A stretch of DNA of 64,000 bases from JAUUZQ01 sp964538375 (GTDB lineage Bacteria; Bacteroidota; Bacteroidia; Bacteroidales; GCA-2748055), in contig CAZIFQ010000001.1 of NCBI GenBank assembly GCA_964538375.1, forward strand, positions 124,001-188,000. The letters are read 5' to 3'. The stretch's first letter is position 1, and every line of letters begins with the position of its first letter. The notes beneath the pieces are model-generated. The model was given only the letters and a program-made list of their open reading frames with translations, was not told the DNA's origin and made no database searches. The translations under genes were made by a program, and so were the position numbers. Of this stretch, positions 16,569 to 25,259 are shown piece by piece.

Positions 16569-17159
16569 TCAAGACAATTCCGATGCCAGTTGACTCAAAT
16601 CTGATTGGTCATTGATATTCATAAAAAGGTTTGGATGAAAAAATGGCATATTCTCCTCGATAATTACAACTTCTGTGTTAATATAGGGCGTTATTTTATG
16701 CATCGCGTATATCTTTTGGTCTATTCGATTTTGCAGAACATTGGTCGTAATTTTCTTATATATTCCACATAGCGGTTGCAGTCGGTCTTCAGGGAATGCT
16801 GGCAAAATAAGATCTGCACTTTCGGTATGTTTTAATAACTCCATAAATAAACCTTCATTGGCATAAGGAAGGTCATATGATAAAACAATATTTATTTCGT
16901 TTGAAGATTTCTTCAAGCAAGAGTAGATTCCTCCCATTGGCCCGATATTGGGTATCTCATCACACACTTGTTCATACTCCTTCTCTGTTTTCATCTCCTT
17001 ACAGGTACTGATCAAAATTTCATCACACAGCGACTCTAAAACTGCCAAAGGATACTGGTACAAATATTTTTTCCCAACCAGGATATTTCCCTTCTCACGT
17101 CCCATCCGGCTGCTTTTTCCTCCGGCGAGCAATATCCCGGTTATCTTTGGAGCAATCAT
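16569..17159 (-). CDS. mobA: Molybdenum cofactor guanylyltransferase
   Basis: A 196-residue nucleotidyltransferase with the opening ITGILLAGGKSSRMGREKG, the MobA signature, and the metal-binding Asp in VLSYDLPYANE. MobA attaches GMP to molybdopterin to form MGD, which the molybdoenzyme encoded just downstream needs. The C-terminal half has the usual ICNTE-like pattern (PYINTEV). It follows the THEP1-fusion gene by 5 bases and so is probably cotranscribed with it. Confidence 0.92.
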   Translation of the reverse strand: MIAPKITGILLAGGKSSRMGREKGNILVGKKYLYQYPLAVLESLCDEILISTCKEMKTEKEYEQVCDEIPNIGPMGGIYSCLKKSSNEINIVLSYDLPYANEGLFMELLKHTESADLILPAFPEDRLQPLCGIYKKITTNVLQNRIDQKIYAMHKITPYINTEVVIIEENMPFFHPNLFMNINDQSDLSQLASELS

Positions 17160-17164
17160 ATTCT

Positions 17165-18904
17165 TTACAGCTTTGATTGTTGTTTTCCGATCTGACTTAA
17201 AAGCTTTTTAAAGGTAGTCGATTCTATTGAAAAAATGTGCCTTTCAGGAATATGCCAACGATCTTTCACCTCCTTTATAATTCGCTCTCTCACTACCCAA
17301 ACCTGGATAATATCATAATTCTTATCTAACAACATAAGCGCCTCGCTCCATCCCTTCCCTGCCAATTCCATGGGGCCCAATTCATCCAATACGATCAATG
17401 CAGTCTTCCTGCTTAATCCATCAGTAAGAATTTCCTCTCCCCGCTTAAATGAATCAGGATTAAAATAGAAGTCCCTGTGTTTTATCCAATTTTTCTTCTT
17501 TGTCCTTGATCCCAATAAAAAAGATTCACCAGTTGAGATATCTGTCAGGTGAAAACTATCTCTTTTGTTATTCTTAAAAGTTCCAGAGGCAATAAATCCA
17601 CTTACATCAATCTTGTTCTCCCGGCATTCCGCAACAAACTCATTAACATAAGTTGATTTGCCGCTGTGAACTTTTCCGGTAATCATAAATATATTATCAT
17701 GACAAACATGCTCTTTATCCATATACATGAGCAGATCTTCAGCCAGGTTAAAAATCAGGCCCAGTGTATTTTTCTTCTTTTTGAAAAAGCTTTTGCTCTG
17801 GGGCAACCTTTCAATGATAAGTGGCAAAGAGGAAAAAGCCAGGGTGATGGCTTTGTATAAATTAGCAAACCCGTTTCGATATAACAGACTCTTAACGATG
17901 GGATTTCTTAATTCTACACTAATAGCCGAAAAGCTAAAGATGATTATCATGGCCCTGAAATTAATTTCAAGCCCAATAATGAAACCATTCATTGTAAAAA
18001 ACTCCCCTGTATTAATCCATTCCCATAGTAATGTTGCGAGCAAAGTAATCAACAGAACCTGTATCCAAATTGAAACTTTTTTCAAATTTCGAATCGATCG
18101 TTTATAACGAATCACTACATATGTAATCAATCCAATACCAAGGATCAATGCAGGGATATGCATACCAACATTCAGAAAGTATAAGGATGCTGCCAGAACC
18201 AGGAGTAAAAGTATAAGATTAACAAAAGTATACTTTTGTTCATCCTGCCTGTTTCCAAAAGGATCATTAGCTTGTTCAATATGAACGGCTGCGGTGCTTG
18301 TATATGATTTAGATTGAACCCGTTTATAAGAGAAATAGCCCATCACTGCAGCTAACATTCCAGCAATATAATAGAGAACTATAACAAGCAGAACCAGGTA
18401 CATGGGACTAATTTCTTCCAATCCGGTTTTGATAACCAGGAACTGGTAAAAAACATCAGCAATCTTTACAAGATCGAAGCCATAAAGTAAGAGGAGGGTC
18501 AATACTTTTTGTACCAGGGCCCAGGAAACAGCCAGCATTCCACCAAGTATAAATCCAAATAAATTGCGCCCAAGCAGGAGCCATATGAATTCAAGAATTA
18601 CTCCTTCCATGAAGATCGCCACCATCGGGCCAAAAATAACAGCGCTTGGAGAGATAGATTTCATGAGAGCTGCAATAATACCAGCCCTGATAATGATGCC
18701 GCGATCCGGCCAGTGCATGCTAAAGGCAACCAACATAAAAACAGCTACCATGGAGAGTATCGTTCCTGAAAATGGAACCCTCAGGTTATGCAAAAAACTG
18801 CCTGCAATGATCTCAATGGCCGCCCATATACTACCAATCACAGCTGCCTTGATCCATTTTTGGCTCAAGATTCCGGCTTTCACTTCTGTACCCGCTATTG
18901 TCAT
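17165..18904 (-). CDS. Polytopic membrane protein fused to a THEP1-type NTPase
   Basis: A 579-residue protein. Residues about 15-200 form five or six membrane helices. About 225-300 hold further helices. Around 325-385 a segment (NFRAMIIIFSFSAISVELRNP) resembles the T (CbiQ-like) component of ECF transporters. The last about 180 residues are a nucleotide-binding domain: Walker A TGKVHSGKST near residue 410 and Walker B ALIVLDELGPMEL near 505, the THEP1/DUF2478 pattern. It is directly upstream of mobA. I infer a role in molybdenum-cofactor or metal supply; the ECF resemblance is by eye and not certain. Confidence 0.72.
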   Translation of the reverse strand: MTIAGTEVKAGILSQKWIKAAVIGSIWAAIEIIAGSFLHNLRVPFSGTILSMVAVFMLVAFSMHWPDRGIIIRAGIIAALMKSISPSAVIFGPMVAIFMEGVILEFIWLLLGRNLFGFILGGMLAVSWALVQKVLTLLLLYGFDLVKIADVFYQFLVIKTGLEEISPMYLVLLVIVLYYIAGMLAAVMGYFSYKRVQSKSYTSTAAVHIEQANDPFGNRQDEQKYTFVNLILLLLVLAASLYFLNVGMHIPALILGIGLITYVVIRYKRSIRNLKKVSIWIQVLLITLLATLLWEWINTGEFFTMNGFIIGLEINFRAMIIIFSFSAISVELRNPIVKSLLYRNGFANLYKAITLAFSSLPLIIERLPQSKSFFKKKKNTLGLIFNLAEDLLMYMDKEHVCHDNIFMITGKVHSGKSTYVNEFVAECRENKIDVSGFIASGTFKNNKRDSFHLTDISTGESFLLGSRTKKKNWIKHRDFYFNPDSFKRGEEILTDGLSRKTALIVLDELGPMELAGKGWSEALMLLDKNYDIIQVWVVRERIIKEVKDRWHIPERHIFSIESTTFKKLLSQIGKQQSKL

Positions 18905-19043
18905 ATAAGGTAAATCGTCTGGTTGATTTTGGAAGACAAATATATCAAGGATTTTTGGTAATGAGGAATGGGGGAAGGAAGGATAGACGGGGGGAAGGGA
19001 TTACTTCCCTCTGGTCAGTGATCCAGGTGTGGGGTTTGGATTG

Positions 19044-19118
19044 TGGGGCATACTGGATTCGAACCAGTGACTTCTACCCTGTCAAGGTAGCGCTCTAAAC
19101 CAACTGAGCTAATGCCCC
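19044..19118 (-). tRNA. tRNA-Val (GAC)
   Basis: Read on the minus strand, a 75-base cloverleaf starts GGGGCAT, pairs with ATGCCCC at the 3' end and has discriminator A. The D arm is GCTCAGTTGG...GAGC, the anticodon stem CTACC/GGTAG encloses TTGACAG with anticodon GAC, and the T arm is ACTGG TTCGAAT CCAGT. Anticodon GAC reads valine GUC (and GUU by wobble). The 3' CCA is not encoded. Confidence 0.97.
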
Positions 19119-19150
19119 TTCAACCACAAAAGTATAAAATGTTTGGGAAT

Positions 19151-19183
19151 AAAAAAGGGGGCTGAAACAGCTCCCCCTTTTTT
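19151..19183 (-). terminator. Rho-independent terminator after the membrane-protein gene
   Basis: A G-run (AAAAAAGGGGG) faces a C-run (CCCCCTTTTTT) around CTG AAA CAG with a small bulge. It lies 20 bases beyond the stop of the minus-strand gene at 19203-19886 and before tRNA-Val. Both strands end the stem in a T-run, so it can also work in the plus direction. Confidence 0.8.
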
Positions 19184-19202
19184 ACACAAAAGAGATATAA
19201 TT

Positions 19203-19886
19203 CTATGCTACAACGGCGTCCTGAAAAGGTTCATCCTGTTCAACCACCGCCTGGTACATTGCTGCAAATGCTGTGGAGATCCAGATGCTTGATATTATTA
19301 CACCGAAAATCAATGCCAGAAGACCAAGAATTACAATCCAAAATGCCAGGAAGGCCATAAAGAATATCGTCCAACCATATCCTTTTGTCATTTGCCAACT
19401 TTTATTTAATGCCTCCATAACCTCCATCTCTCTATCAATAATCAAATAGGGAACAAAGGCGAGTCGGCAGGCAAATATGATACCCGGCACAATTAACATT
19501 ACAATCCCGAGACCTACAATAATACCAACAATCACATTTCCTAAAACGGCATTCCAATAATTTCTCTGAAATACGGAAAACATATCTTTAATTTCAATTT
19601 GTTCACCCCTTACAGCTTTAAGGAATACCCATTTGACACTATAGCCAATAGGAGCGGATACAAATACTCCAAAGGCAATAGCAAAGAATAGCAGGGGAGC
19701 CATAAACCACTCGAATCCATTATCACCCTGCCATTGAAACGCTGCGGTAGGACTGGAAATAAAGCCATATACCAATGATACAACCAGTAGATTAATAAAT
19801 ACTTTCCACATAATATCCCATCCGGCTCCATAAGCATCACCGGCATTGGGATTAAGTTTTTTCTTTACGTTGTTTAAGATTTCCAT
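19203..19886 (-). CDS. Multi-pass membrane protein, YciC/DUF975-like
   Basis: A 227-residue protein with about six hydrophobic segments. It has the pattern IVPGIIFACRLAFVPYLIIDREMEVMEALNKSWQMTKGY, in which a helix ending in Arg is followed by a cytoplasmic ...EAL..S...TKG... loop. This arrangement is seen in YciC/DUF975-type membrane proteins of unknown role. No catalytic residues stand out. It ends before a strong terminator and is divergent from the LuxR regulator at 20073, sharing an upstream region with three direct repeats. Confidence 0.75.
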   Translation of the reverse strand: MEILNNVKKKLNPNAGDAYGAGWDIMWKVFINLLVVSLVYGFISSPTAAFQWQGDNGFEWFMAPLLFFAIAFGVFVSAPIGYSVKWVFLKAVRGEQIEIKDMFSVFQRNYWNAVLGNVIVGIIVGLGIVMLIVPGIIFACRLAFVPYLIIDREMEVMEALNKSWQMTKGYGWTIFFMAFLAFWIVILGLLALIFGVIISSIWISTAFAAMYQAVVEQDEPFQDAVVA

Positions 19887-19942
19887 TTTTCTGCGTTTTA
19901 ATTTGATTGTAAAATTAAGCCGGTCATTTGTCGTATTTTAGC

Positions 19943-20011
19943 GACTTTAGTAGGAAAATAAAAATTCCGACTTTAGTAGGAACAGATAAAAGGAGAATAC
20001 TTTAGTAGGAA
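19943..20011. repeat. Three direct repeats of ACTTTAGTAGGAA
   Basis: The 13-mer ACTTTAGTAGGAA occurs at 19944-19956, 19970-19982 and 19999-20011, with starts 26 and 29 bases apart. Copies one and two share a preceding G. They fill the gap between a divergent membrane-protein gene and a membrane-bound LuxR-type regulator, so they are candidate regulator binding sites. No dyad symmetry is evident within the unit. The binding protein is unknown. Confidence 0.7.
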
Positions 20012-20072
20012 TCTGCCTTGCGCTGTTCGTGAATAAAACCTTTTATCGTATTTTGCATAATAAATCTGGAAA

Positions 20073-21023
20073 ATGCACCCACGACTCAGCATATTTGTAA
20101 TTGCATTCACCCTTATGGCGGGGGCGCTGGCAATATTTATTTGCAACCGGCTGATGAAAAAATATTTATTGGCCTACCTTTCCAGCTATTTCTACTTCAT
20201 TATTTTTACCTATGTTTTTGGCGTCTATAGCATCATTGGTTCTCAAGCCATTCAATTTCTTCTTAGAGATCATAAAATTGCTGAAGAGACGGTGCAATCT
20301 GCTGCAAGTTTCCTGCTGGTCCTGGGTATTCCTTTTCTCATCCTGGCCTGGTATATGTTTCTTCGCCTTACCCGGGAGCTTTTTCAAAAAACACTCAGCG
20401 CGCCTTTTGCTTTAATCTATTTTACTATTACGTTACTGTTATTCGCCTCATATATTTTCTTTGGTGTATATGACGAATCCATTGGATCGATAAGTTTTCA
20501 TCCTGATCTGAAAGAAATCATTTATATATTTTCCGGGATACATACTTTGGTTTTTGTTTTTGGAATTCTTTACCTGGTAGTAAGAACCAGGAAAATTAAA
20601 GATATTAACCGTCGAAAAGCTTACCGATGGTTCTATTCTATATATGGCTTTATTCTTGTATTTACTGTTGTGACATTAAATCTATCCCTGGCAAATCCCT
20701 TTTTTGGACTTCTCTTCGTCCTGGGGTTTATGGGTTTTCACGTGGTTCCGGTACTGTTTCTGAATATTTATCTCCAAAATTATTATGTTGACAATGTGGA
20801 AGACGAATCTTTCCTGGATAAAATGAATTCCATCATTGAGAAATATAAAATCTCGAACAGGGAAACTGAGGTTATTGAGTTGATTTGCAAGGGAATGACG
20901 AACCAGGAAATCAGTGACTCCTTATTCATCTCCGTACAAACAGTAAAAGACCATATTTATCATATTTTCCTGAAAACCGGTGTAAAAAACCGTGTACAAC
21001 TGACCAACCTTTTAGGAAAATAG
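20073..21023 (+). CDS. Membrane-bound LuxR-family transcriptional regulator
   Basis: A 316-residue protein. Residues about 1-240 form six or seven membrane helices (7TM-like), and the last 65 residues are a LuxR/NarL-type helix-turn-helix: ISNRETEVIELICKGMTNQEI followed by VKDHIYHIFLKTGVKNRVQL. A membrane sensor fused to a DNA-binding domain would sense an envelope or lipophilic signal directly. No ligand domain is recognisable. Three direct 13-bp repeats precede it. Confidence 0.85.
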   Translation: MHPRLSIFVIAFTLMAGALAIFICNRLMKKYLLAYLSSYFYFIIFTYVFGVYSIIGSQAIQFLLRDHKIAEETVQSAASFLLVLGIPFLILAWYMFLRLTRELFQKTLSAPFALIYFTITLLLFASYIFFGVYDESIGSISFHPDLKEIIYIFSGIHTLVFVFGILYLVVRTRKIKDINRRKAYRWFYSIYGFILVFTVVTLNLSLANPFFGLLFVLGFMGFHVVPVLFLNIYLQNYYVDNVEDESFLDKMNSIIEKYKISNRETEVIELICKGMTNQEISDSLFISVQTVKDHIYHIFLKTGVKNRVQLTNLLGK

Positions 21024-21265
21024 TTTGCTGCCTACTGGCTACCACGAACTGCCTACTGCCAACTGTTATATCGCCCACCACGTCACCTCTCCATCTATAT
21101 CAAACTTAAATTCCATGACTCCGGGTCAAAGGGAAGGAACCATCCCAAAGACAAGGGACCCTGAAACGATCTTCAACTCATTTTTCATGCACTGAAATCA
21201 AAAAATCTAAAGTTGACAAAAACTCAAAACAATAATAAAATTATCTTTAGGATGAATTTTATTTT
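21024..21265. other. Intergenic region without a recognised feature
   Basis: About 240 bases between the LuxR-type gene and the ProX-like gene. The first part has low-complexity near-repeats of CTACTGCC/CTACTGGC type; a stretch around 21120-21165 is GA-rich. I see no credible ORF, tRNA or terminator hairpin. A TTGAC at 21213 and TATCTTTA at 21242 are promoter-like but 26 bases apart, too far for a standard pair. Confidence 0.4.
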
Positions 21266-21772
21266 ATGCGTATGTCTGAAAAAGAAAAAGTACTGCAAGT
21301 GCTGAATGAGCTGTCGATTTCGTATGATATTTATGAGCACCAACCACTACCTACTATCGAAATAGCAATGGAGGTTTGGAAAGATATTGATTCAACACAT
21401 TGTAAAAACCTGTTTTTCAGGAACCACAAAGGAAACAAGCATTACCTGGTTATCCTTGAATCAAATCACGCCCTGGATATACACGATCTTGAAAAGCGCC
21501 TAAAACAGGGTAAAATCTCTTTTGCTTCTCAAAAACGAATGGATATATTCCTGGGTGTTCAAGCCGGATCGGTTTCTCCCTTTGGATTAATTAATGATAC
21601 GGAAAACCATGTTCATCTATTTTTGGATAAAAATCTTCTGCAATCAGAAAAAATTAGTTTTCACCCAAATATCAATACGGCCTCGCTGGTTATTTCCTTT
21701 GCTGATTTAGTAAAGTATCTTGATTGGGTGGGAAACGCTTATGAGTTCCTCGAATTATATGAGCAGGTATAA
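21266..21772 (+). CDS. YbaK/ProX-family aminoacyl-tRNA deacylase
   Basis: A 168-residue single-domain protein (ATG at 21266 or 21272). Motifs: YDIYEHQPLPTIEIAM near the start, CKNLFFRNHKGNKHYLVI with the catalytic-region Lys, and GSVSPFGLINDTENHVHLFLD, the ProX/YbaK signature GxVSPFGL. The family hydrolyses mis-charged Ala- or Cys-tRNA-Pro. It is transcribed alone. ProX-type is favoured over YbaK because of the overall pattern, but the amino-acid specificity is not certain. Confidence 0.88.
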   Translation: MRMSEKEKVLQVLNELSISYDIYEHQPLPTIEIAMEVWKDIDSTHCKNLFFRNHKGNKHYLVILESNHALDIHDLEKRLKQGKISFASQKRMDIFLGVQAGSVSPFGLINDTENHVHLFLDKNLLQSEKISFHPNINTASLVISFADLVKYLDWVGNAYEFLELYEQV

Positions 21773-21853
21773 TTTAAAGTTCGTTTCAAAGAAAGTACTC
21801 CCTTCGCTTGTGTTTTATAAGCCGGCATCGTACCTTGTAAAACAAAAAACGTT

Positions 21854-22228
21854 ATGGAAATTAAGAATCCCAAAAGTCACGTAACCCTTGTAGCTGCCTT
21901 ACATATTGGTCTTGGCGCTTTAACAGTTGTTGGAGGTATCATCATTTTTATAGTCCTGAATTTTGCGGGTGGATTTGTTGAAGAATTCGATGAAGTTGGC
22001 ACCTTAGTTATGAACTATATCAGCACATTTCTCCCTTTATTGGTCTTTTTCTTCGGTGGTATTGATATCCTTGCCGGCCTGGTATTGTTCACCTATAAAC
22101 AATGGGGACGAGTATTTATGCTGGTAATTTCGGCTATCAATTGCCTGAATATTCCCATTGGTACTGCAAAAGGAGTCTACTCAATCTGGGCCCTCATGCA
22201 ACCACAGGTAATGGAGTTGTTTGAGTAG
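21854..22228 (+). CDS. Small hypothetical membrane protein
   Basis: A 124-residue protein with three or four hydrophobic segments: near LVAALHIGLGALTVVGGIIIFI, FLPLLVFFFGGIDILAGLVLF and VFMLVISAINCLNIPIGTAKGVY. It starts with a short polar MEIKNPKSH. The GxxxG-like helices and the NCLNIPIGTAKGVYSIW ending recall small uncharacterised Bacteroidota membrane proteins. No function can be assigned. It lies alone between a deacylase gene and the convergent hydrogenase operon. Confidence 0.7.
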   Translation: MEIKNPKSHVTLVAALHIGLGALTVVGGIIIFIVLNFAGGFVEEFDEVGTLVMNYISTFLPLLVFFFGGIDILAGLVLFTYKQWGRVFMLVISAINCLNIPIGTAKGVYSIWALMQPQVMELFE

Positions 22229-22269
22229 AAGGTTGAGAGACTCCTTTTTCATTGCGTATATGCACAAAT

Positions 22270-24051
22270 CTAATACCTCGGTCTTTCCCTGTAATGGGTA
22301 TGAAGCAATTCATGCGACTTATGTCCCAGCGGTTCTCCCAGGAATTCCTTATAAATTTGAATTATCTCTGGATTCTCATGAGATTTTCTGATGCTTAAAT
22401 CCATATCCTCTTCATAGATTGCTGCCGCTCTCTTTTCCCTGATTTTTTGGTTGGTGGGGATTGGTTGTCCACCACCTCCCAGGCATCCACCCGGACAGGC
22501 CATTATTTCTATAAAATGAACATCTATTGTGCCATCTTTAACTGCTTGCATAACTTCTCTGGCATTTGACAGCCCGTGTGCAACTGCACATTTTAGTTCT
22601 ACTCCTTCGAGAAATTTCCACTCTTCCTTACAACCTTCTATTACCACAGATGCCTGTTTGATTCCTTCAAATCCTCTCACTGGTGTAATATTCAGATTTT
22701 CGAACGGAACTTCGCGTCCGGTTACAATTTCGTACGCTGTTCTAAGTGCTGCTTCCATCACGCCACCTGTTACACCAAAAATAACACCAGCTCCTGAAGA
22801 AGATCCCATTAAGCGGTCAAACTTATCCTCCTTCAACCTCTTGAAATCTACACCTGCTTGTCTTATCATTCTGGCAAGTTCTCGTGTTGTAAGAACAAAA
22901 TCAACATCTTTATATCCACTTGATCTCATCTCTGGCCTGTCTGCCTCATATTTTTTAGCCGTACAAGGCATGATTGAAACGCTTACCACCTTGGCTGGAT
23001 CTAATCCACGTTTCTCTGCATAATATGTTTTTGCAAGGGCTCCAAACATTTGCTGCGGAGACTTGCAGGTAGAAACATTGGGTAAGAACTCAGGAAAAGT
23101 ATGTTCCACAAACTTTACCCAGCCCGGAGAACATGATGTTGTCATCGGTAATGCAACATTTTTATCCTTATGAACCAGTGCTTGCTTCAGTCTTGTCAAT
23201 AATTCTGTTCCTTCCTCCATTATGGTAAGGTCTGCGGTAAAGTCAGTGTCAAGAACCGAATCAAATCCAAGCCGTTTCAATGCAGCAACCATTTTTCCTG
23301 TAACTCTCTCTCCCGGAGGTATTCCAAGGTCTTCTCCTAAACCAACCCTTACAGCAGGTGCGGTTTGAACCACAACATGGAGTTCCGGGTTCGTGATAGC
23401 ATCCCATACATCATCCAGGTAGTTTCTTTCAACCAGGGCCCCTGTTGGACAGCGATTGACACACTGACCACAATTGGTACAAATCACCTCAGCCATCGAG
23501 TGATTCATAAATGTGCTTATTTTTTGTTCTGAACCTTTAAATGCGACACACAATGCATTCACCCCCTGAAGTTGCTCACATGTTCTCACGCATCTCTGGC
23601 AACGAATACATTTGCTGTCATCTTTCTGAATTGATGATGAAAATTTATCAATAGTATATTCCTTATGATGGATAAGATCAAGGAAAATATGGTCGCCAAC
23701 ACTAAATTCATTAGAGAGGTCCTGTAATTCACAATTTCCGTTCTTATAACATTTTGTACAGTCGGCATTATGCTCTGATAACAATAGCTCGATCACATGC
23801 TTTCTGGCAGTTCGAACTTTTAGAGAATTCGTTAATATCTGCATTCCTTCTGCAACCGGTGTAGCGCAGGCAGCCAACAAAGCTTTTCCTCCAAGTTGTT
23901 CAACAACGCATACCCTGCAATTCCCTGCTACGCATAAGTCGTCGTGATGACAAAGTACCGGAATTTTGAAATTTAATTTTTTAGCGGCATCCAGTATCGT
24001 TGTTCCCTTAGGAACTTTAACTAAAAGACCGTTTATACATAGATTTATCAT
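22270..24051 (-). CDS. hydA: [FeFe] hydrogenase catalytic subunit, group A
   Basis: 593 residues. Order: N-terminal [2Fe-2S] domain (CHHDDLCVAGNCRVC), His/Cys cluster (HNADCTKCYKNGNC), two [4Fe-4S] motifs (CIRCQRCVRTC, CTNCGQCVNRCPTGA), then the H-cluster with L1 TSCSPGWVKF, L2 MPCTAKKYEA and L3 MACPGGCLGGGGQP. All key cysteines are present. It makes or uses H2 in the cytoplasm. With NuoF- and NuoE-like genes upstream it forms an NADH-linked trimer (group A3-like). Confidence 0.97.
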   Translation of the reverse strand: MINLCINGLLVKVPKGTTILDAAKKLNFKIPVLCHHDDLCVAGNCRVCVVEQLGGKALLAACATPVAEGMQILTNSLKVRTARKHVIELLLSEHNADCTKCYKNGNCELQDLSNEFSVGDHIFLDLIHHKEYTIDKFSSSIQKDDSKCIRCQRCVRTCEQLQGVNALCVAFKGSEQKISTFMNHSMAEVICTNCGQCVNRCPTGALVERNYLDDVWDAITNPELHVVVQTAPAVRVGLGEDLGIPPGERVTGKMVAALKRLGFDSVLDTDFTADLTIMEEGTELLTRLKQALVHKDKNVALPMTTSCSPGWVKFVEHTFPEFLPNVSTCKSPQQMFGALAKTYYAEKRGLDPAKVVSVSIMPCTAKKYEADRPEMRSSGYKDVDFVLTTRELARMIRQAGVDFKRLKEDKFDRLMGSSSGAGVIFGVTGGVMEAALRTAYEIVTGREVPFENLNITPVRGFEGIKQASVVIEGCKEEWKFLEGVELKCAVAHGLSNAREVMQAVKDGTIDVHFIEIMACPGGCLGGGGQPIPTNQKIREKRAAAIYEEDMDLSIRKSHENPEIIQIYKEFLGEPLGHKSHELLHTHYRERPRY

Positions 24052-24077
24052 GATTAATCGGTTTACGATAGAATATT

Positions 24078-25238
24078 TTAATATATAATCTCTTCTCTGA
24101 AATTCTCTACAATGGAGCTAAAGGCATTTCCAACTGATTGGCCCAATCCACATTTTGATGCAATCTTCATTGTAGATGCCAGCTTGACCAGTTCGTCCAG
24201 GTAGCGAGAATTTTTCTCACCTTTTTTCACCGCTTCAATACCCTTTAATAACTGCTGACAACCAACTCGACAAGGTGTACATTGACCACAAGACTCTTCA
24301 GTAAAAAAGTCAAGGTAATTGTGAAGTACATTATACATTGAGCGCGAACTGTTGAACAGTTTCATGGATCCTCCTGTAGGTACTCCTTCAAATCCAATGA
24401 TGGTTTCTTCGAATTTTTTCCTGGGTACACAAAAACCAGAGGCGCCTCCTACCTGCACAGACTTGGTATCTCCATCTCCAAATTCATCGACAAAATCACT
24501 AACGCTCATCCCTAATTCAAGTTCAAAAATTCCTGCCTTAGGCGTATCCCCGGAGACAGAGAATACTTTTGATCCCCTGGAATCTTTGGTTCCAAGTTCC
24601 CTGAAATGTTCAGGACCATACTTTAATATCATTACTGTATGAACCAGTGTTTCAACATTGTTTATACATGTTGGCTTACCAAACAATCCGGAGGTAGTCG
24701 GATAAGGCGGTTTATTTCTTGGCTCTCCACGCTTTCCTTCAATGGATTCAAAAAGAGCGCTTTCTTCTCCGCAGATATAAGCGCCACTACCCAACCGTAT
24801 TTTGATATGAAAGTCCTGATTCATCTCCTTCATTAATTCGTGAAAAATGATCAGCTTTTCATCCAGTAAAGGCAATAGAAACTTATATTCTCCCCTCAAG
24901 TATATATAACCCATAGTTGCCCCTATTACTCTTGAGGCAATTGCCATTCCGCAAAATACTTTCTCAGGAACATCAGAGAGAATCTGACGATCTTTAAACG
25001 TTCCCGGTTCCCCTTCATCAGCATTACATATAATGTATTTCTCATTACTCGGCTCATCAGCTGCAAACTTCCATTTCATTCCGGTTGGAAATCCTGCCCC
25101 CCCCCTGCCTTTCAATCCTGAATCAAGGATCTGCTGGAGGATTTCATCAGGATCAGTCTTAAATACTTTTTGTACCATTTCCCTACAGGTAACCTCTTCA
25201 AAAATCAGATCGACTCGTTTAATTGGTATATTTTTCAT
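24078..25238 (-). CDS. hydB: NuoF-like NADH-binding hydrogenase subunit, compact form
   Basis: 386 residues. NADH/FMN motifs GLKGRGGAGFPTGMKWKFAA and the FMN-side GSGAYICGEESALFESIEGK are present, and the single [4Fe-4S] site SCGQCTPCRVGCQQLL is near the C terminus. It starts only about 45 residues before the FMN motif and stops soon after the cluster, so it lacks the N-terminal thioredoxin-like [2Fe-2S] and C-terminal two-[4Fe-4S] domains of well-known bifurcating HydB. It oxidises or reduces NAD(H) for hydA. Confidence 0.93.
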   Translation of the reverse strand: MKNIPIKRVDLIFEEVTCREMVQKVFKTDPDEILQQILDSGLKGRGGAGFPTGMKWKFAADEPSNEKYIICNADEGEPGTFKDRQILSDVPEKVFCGMAIASRVIGATMGYIYLRGEYKFLLPLLDEKLIIFHELMKEMNQDFHIKIRLGSGAYICGEESALFESIEGKRGEPRNKPPYPTTSGLFGKPTCINNVETLVHTVMILKYGPEHFRELGTKDSRGSKVFSVSGDTPKAGIFELELGMSVSDFVDEFGDGDTKSVQVGGASGFCVPRKKFEETIIGFEGVPTGGSMKLFNSSRSMYNVLHNYLDFFTEESCGQCTPCRVGCQQLLKGIEAVKKGEKNSRYLDELVKLASTMKIASKCGLGQSVGNAFSSIVENFREEIIY

Positions 25239-25259
25239 TTGTTGGTAGTTTCCAGTTAG

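Noticed and set aside
18898..19098. Short plus-strand ORF over the tRNA region
   Set aside because: It overlaps tRNA-Val on the opposite strand and has no family-like sequence.
21024..21265. Possible small RNA or riboswitch
   Set aside because: No convincing stem structure or terminator was found by eye.
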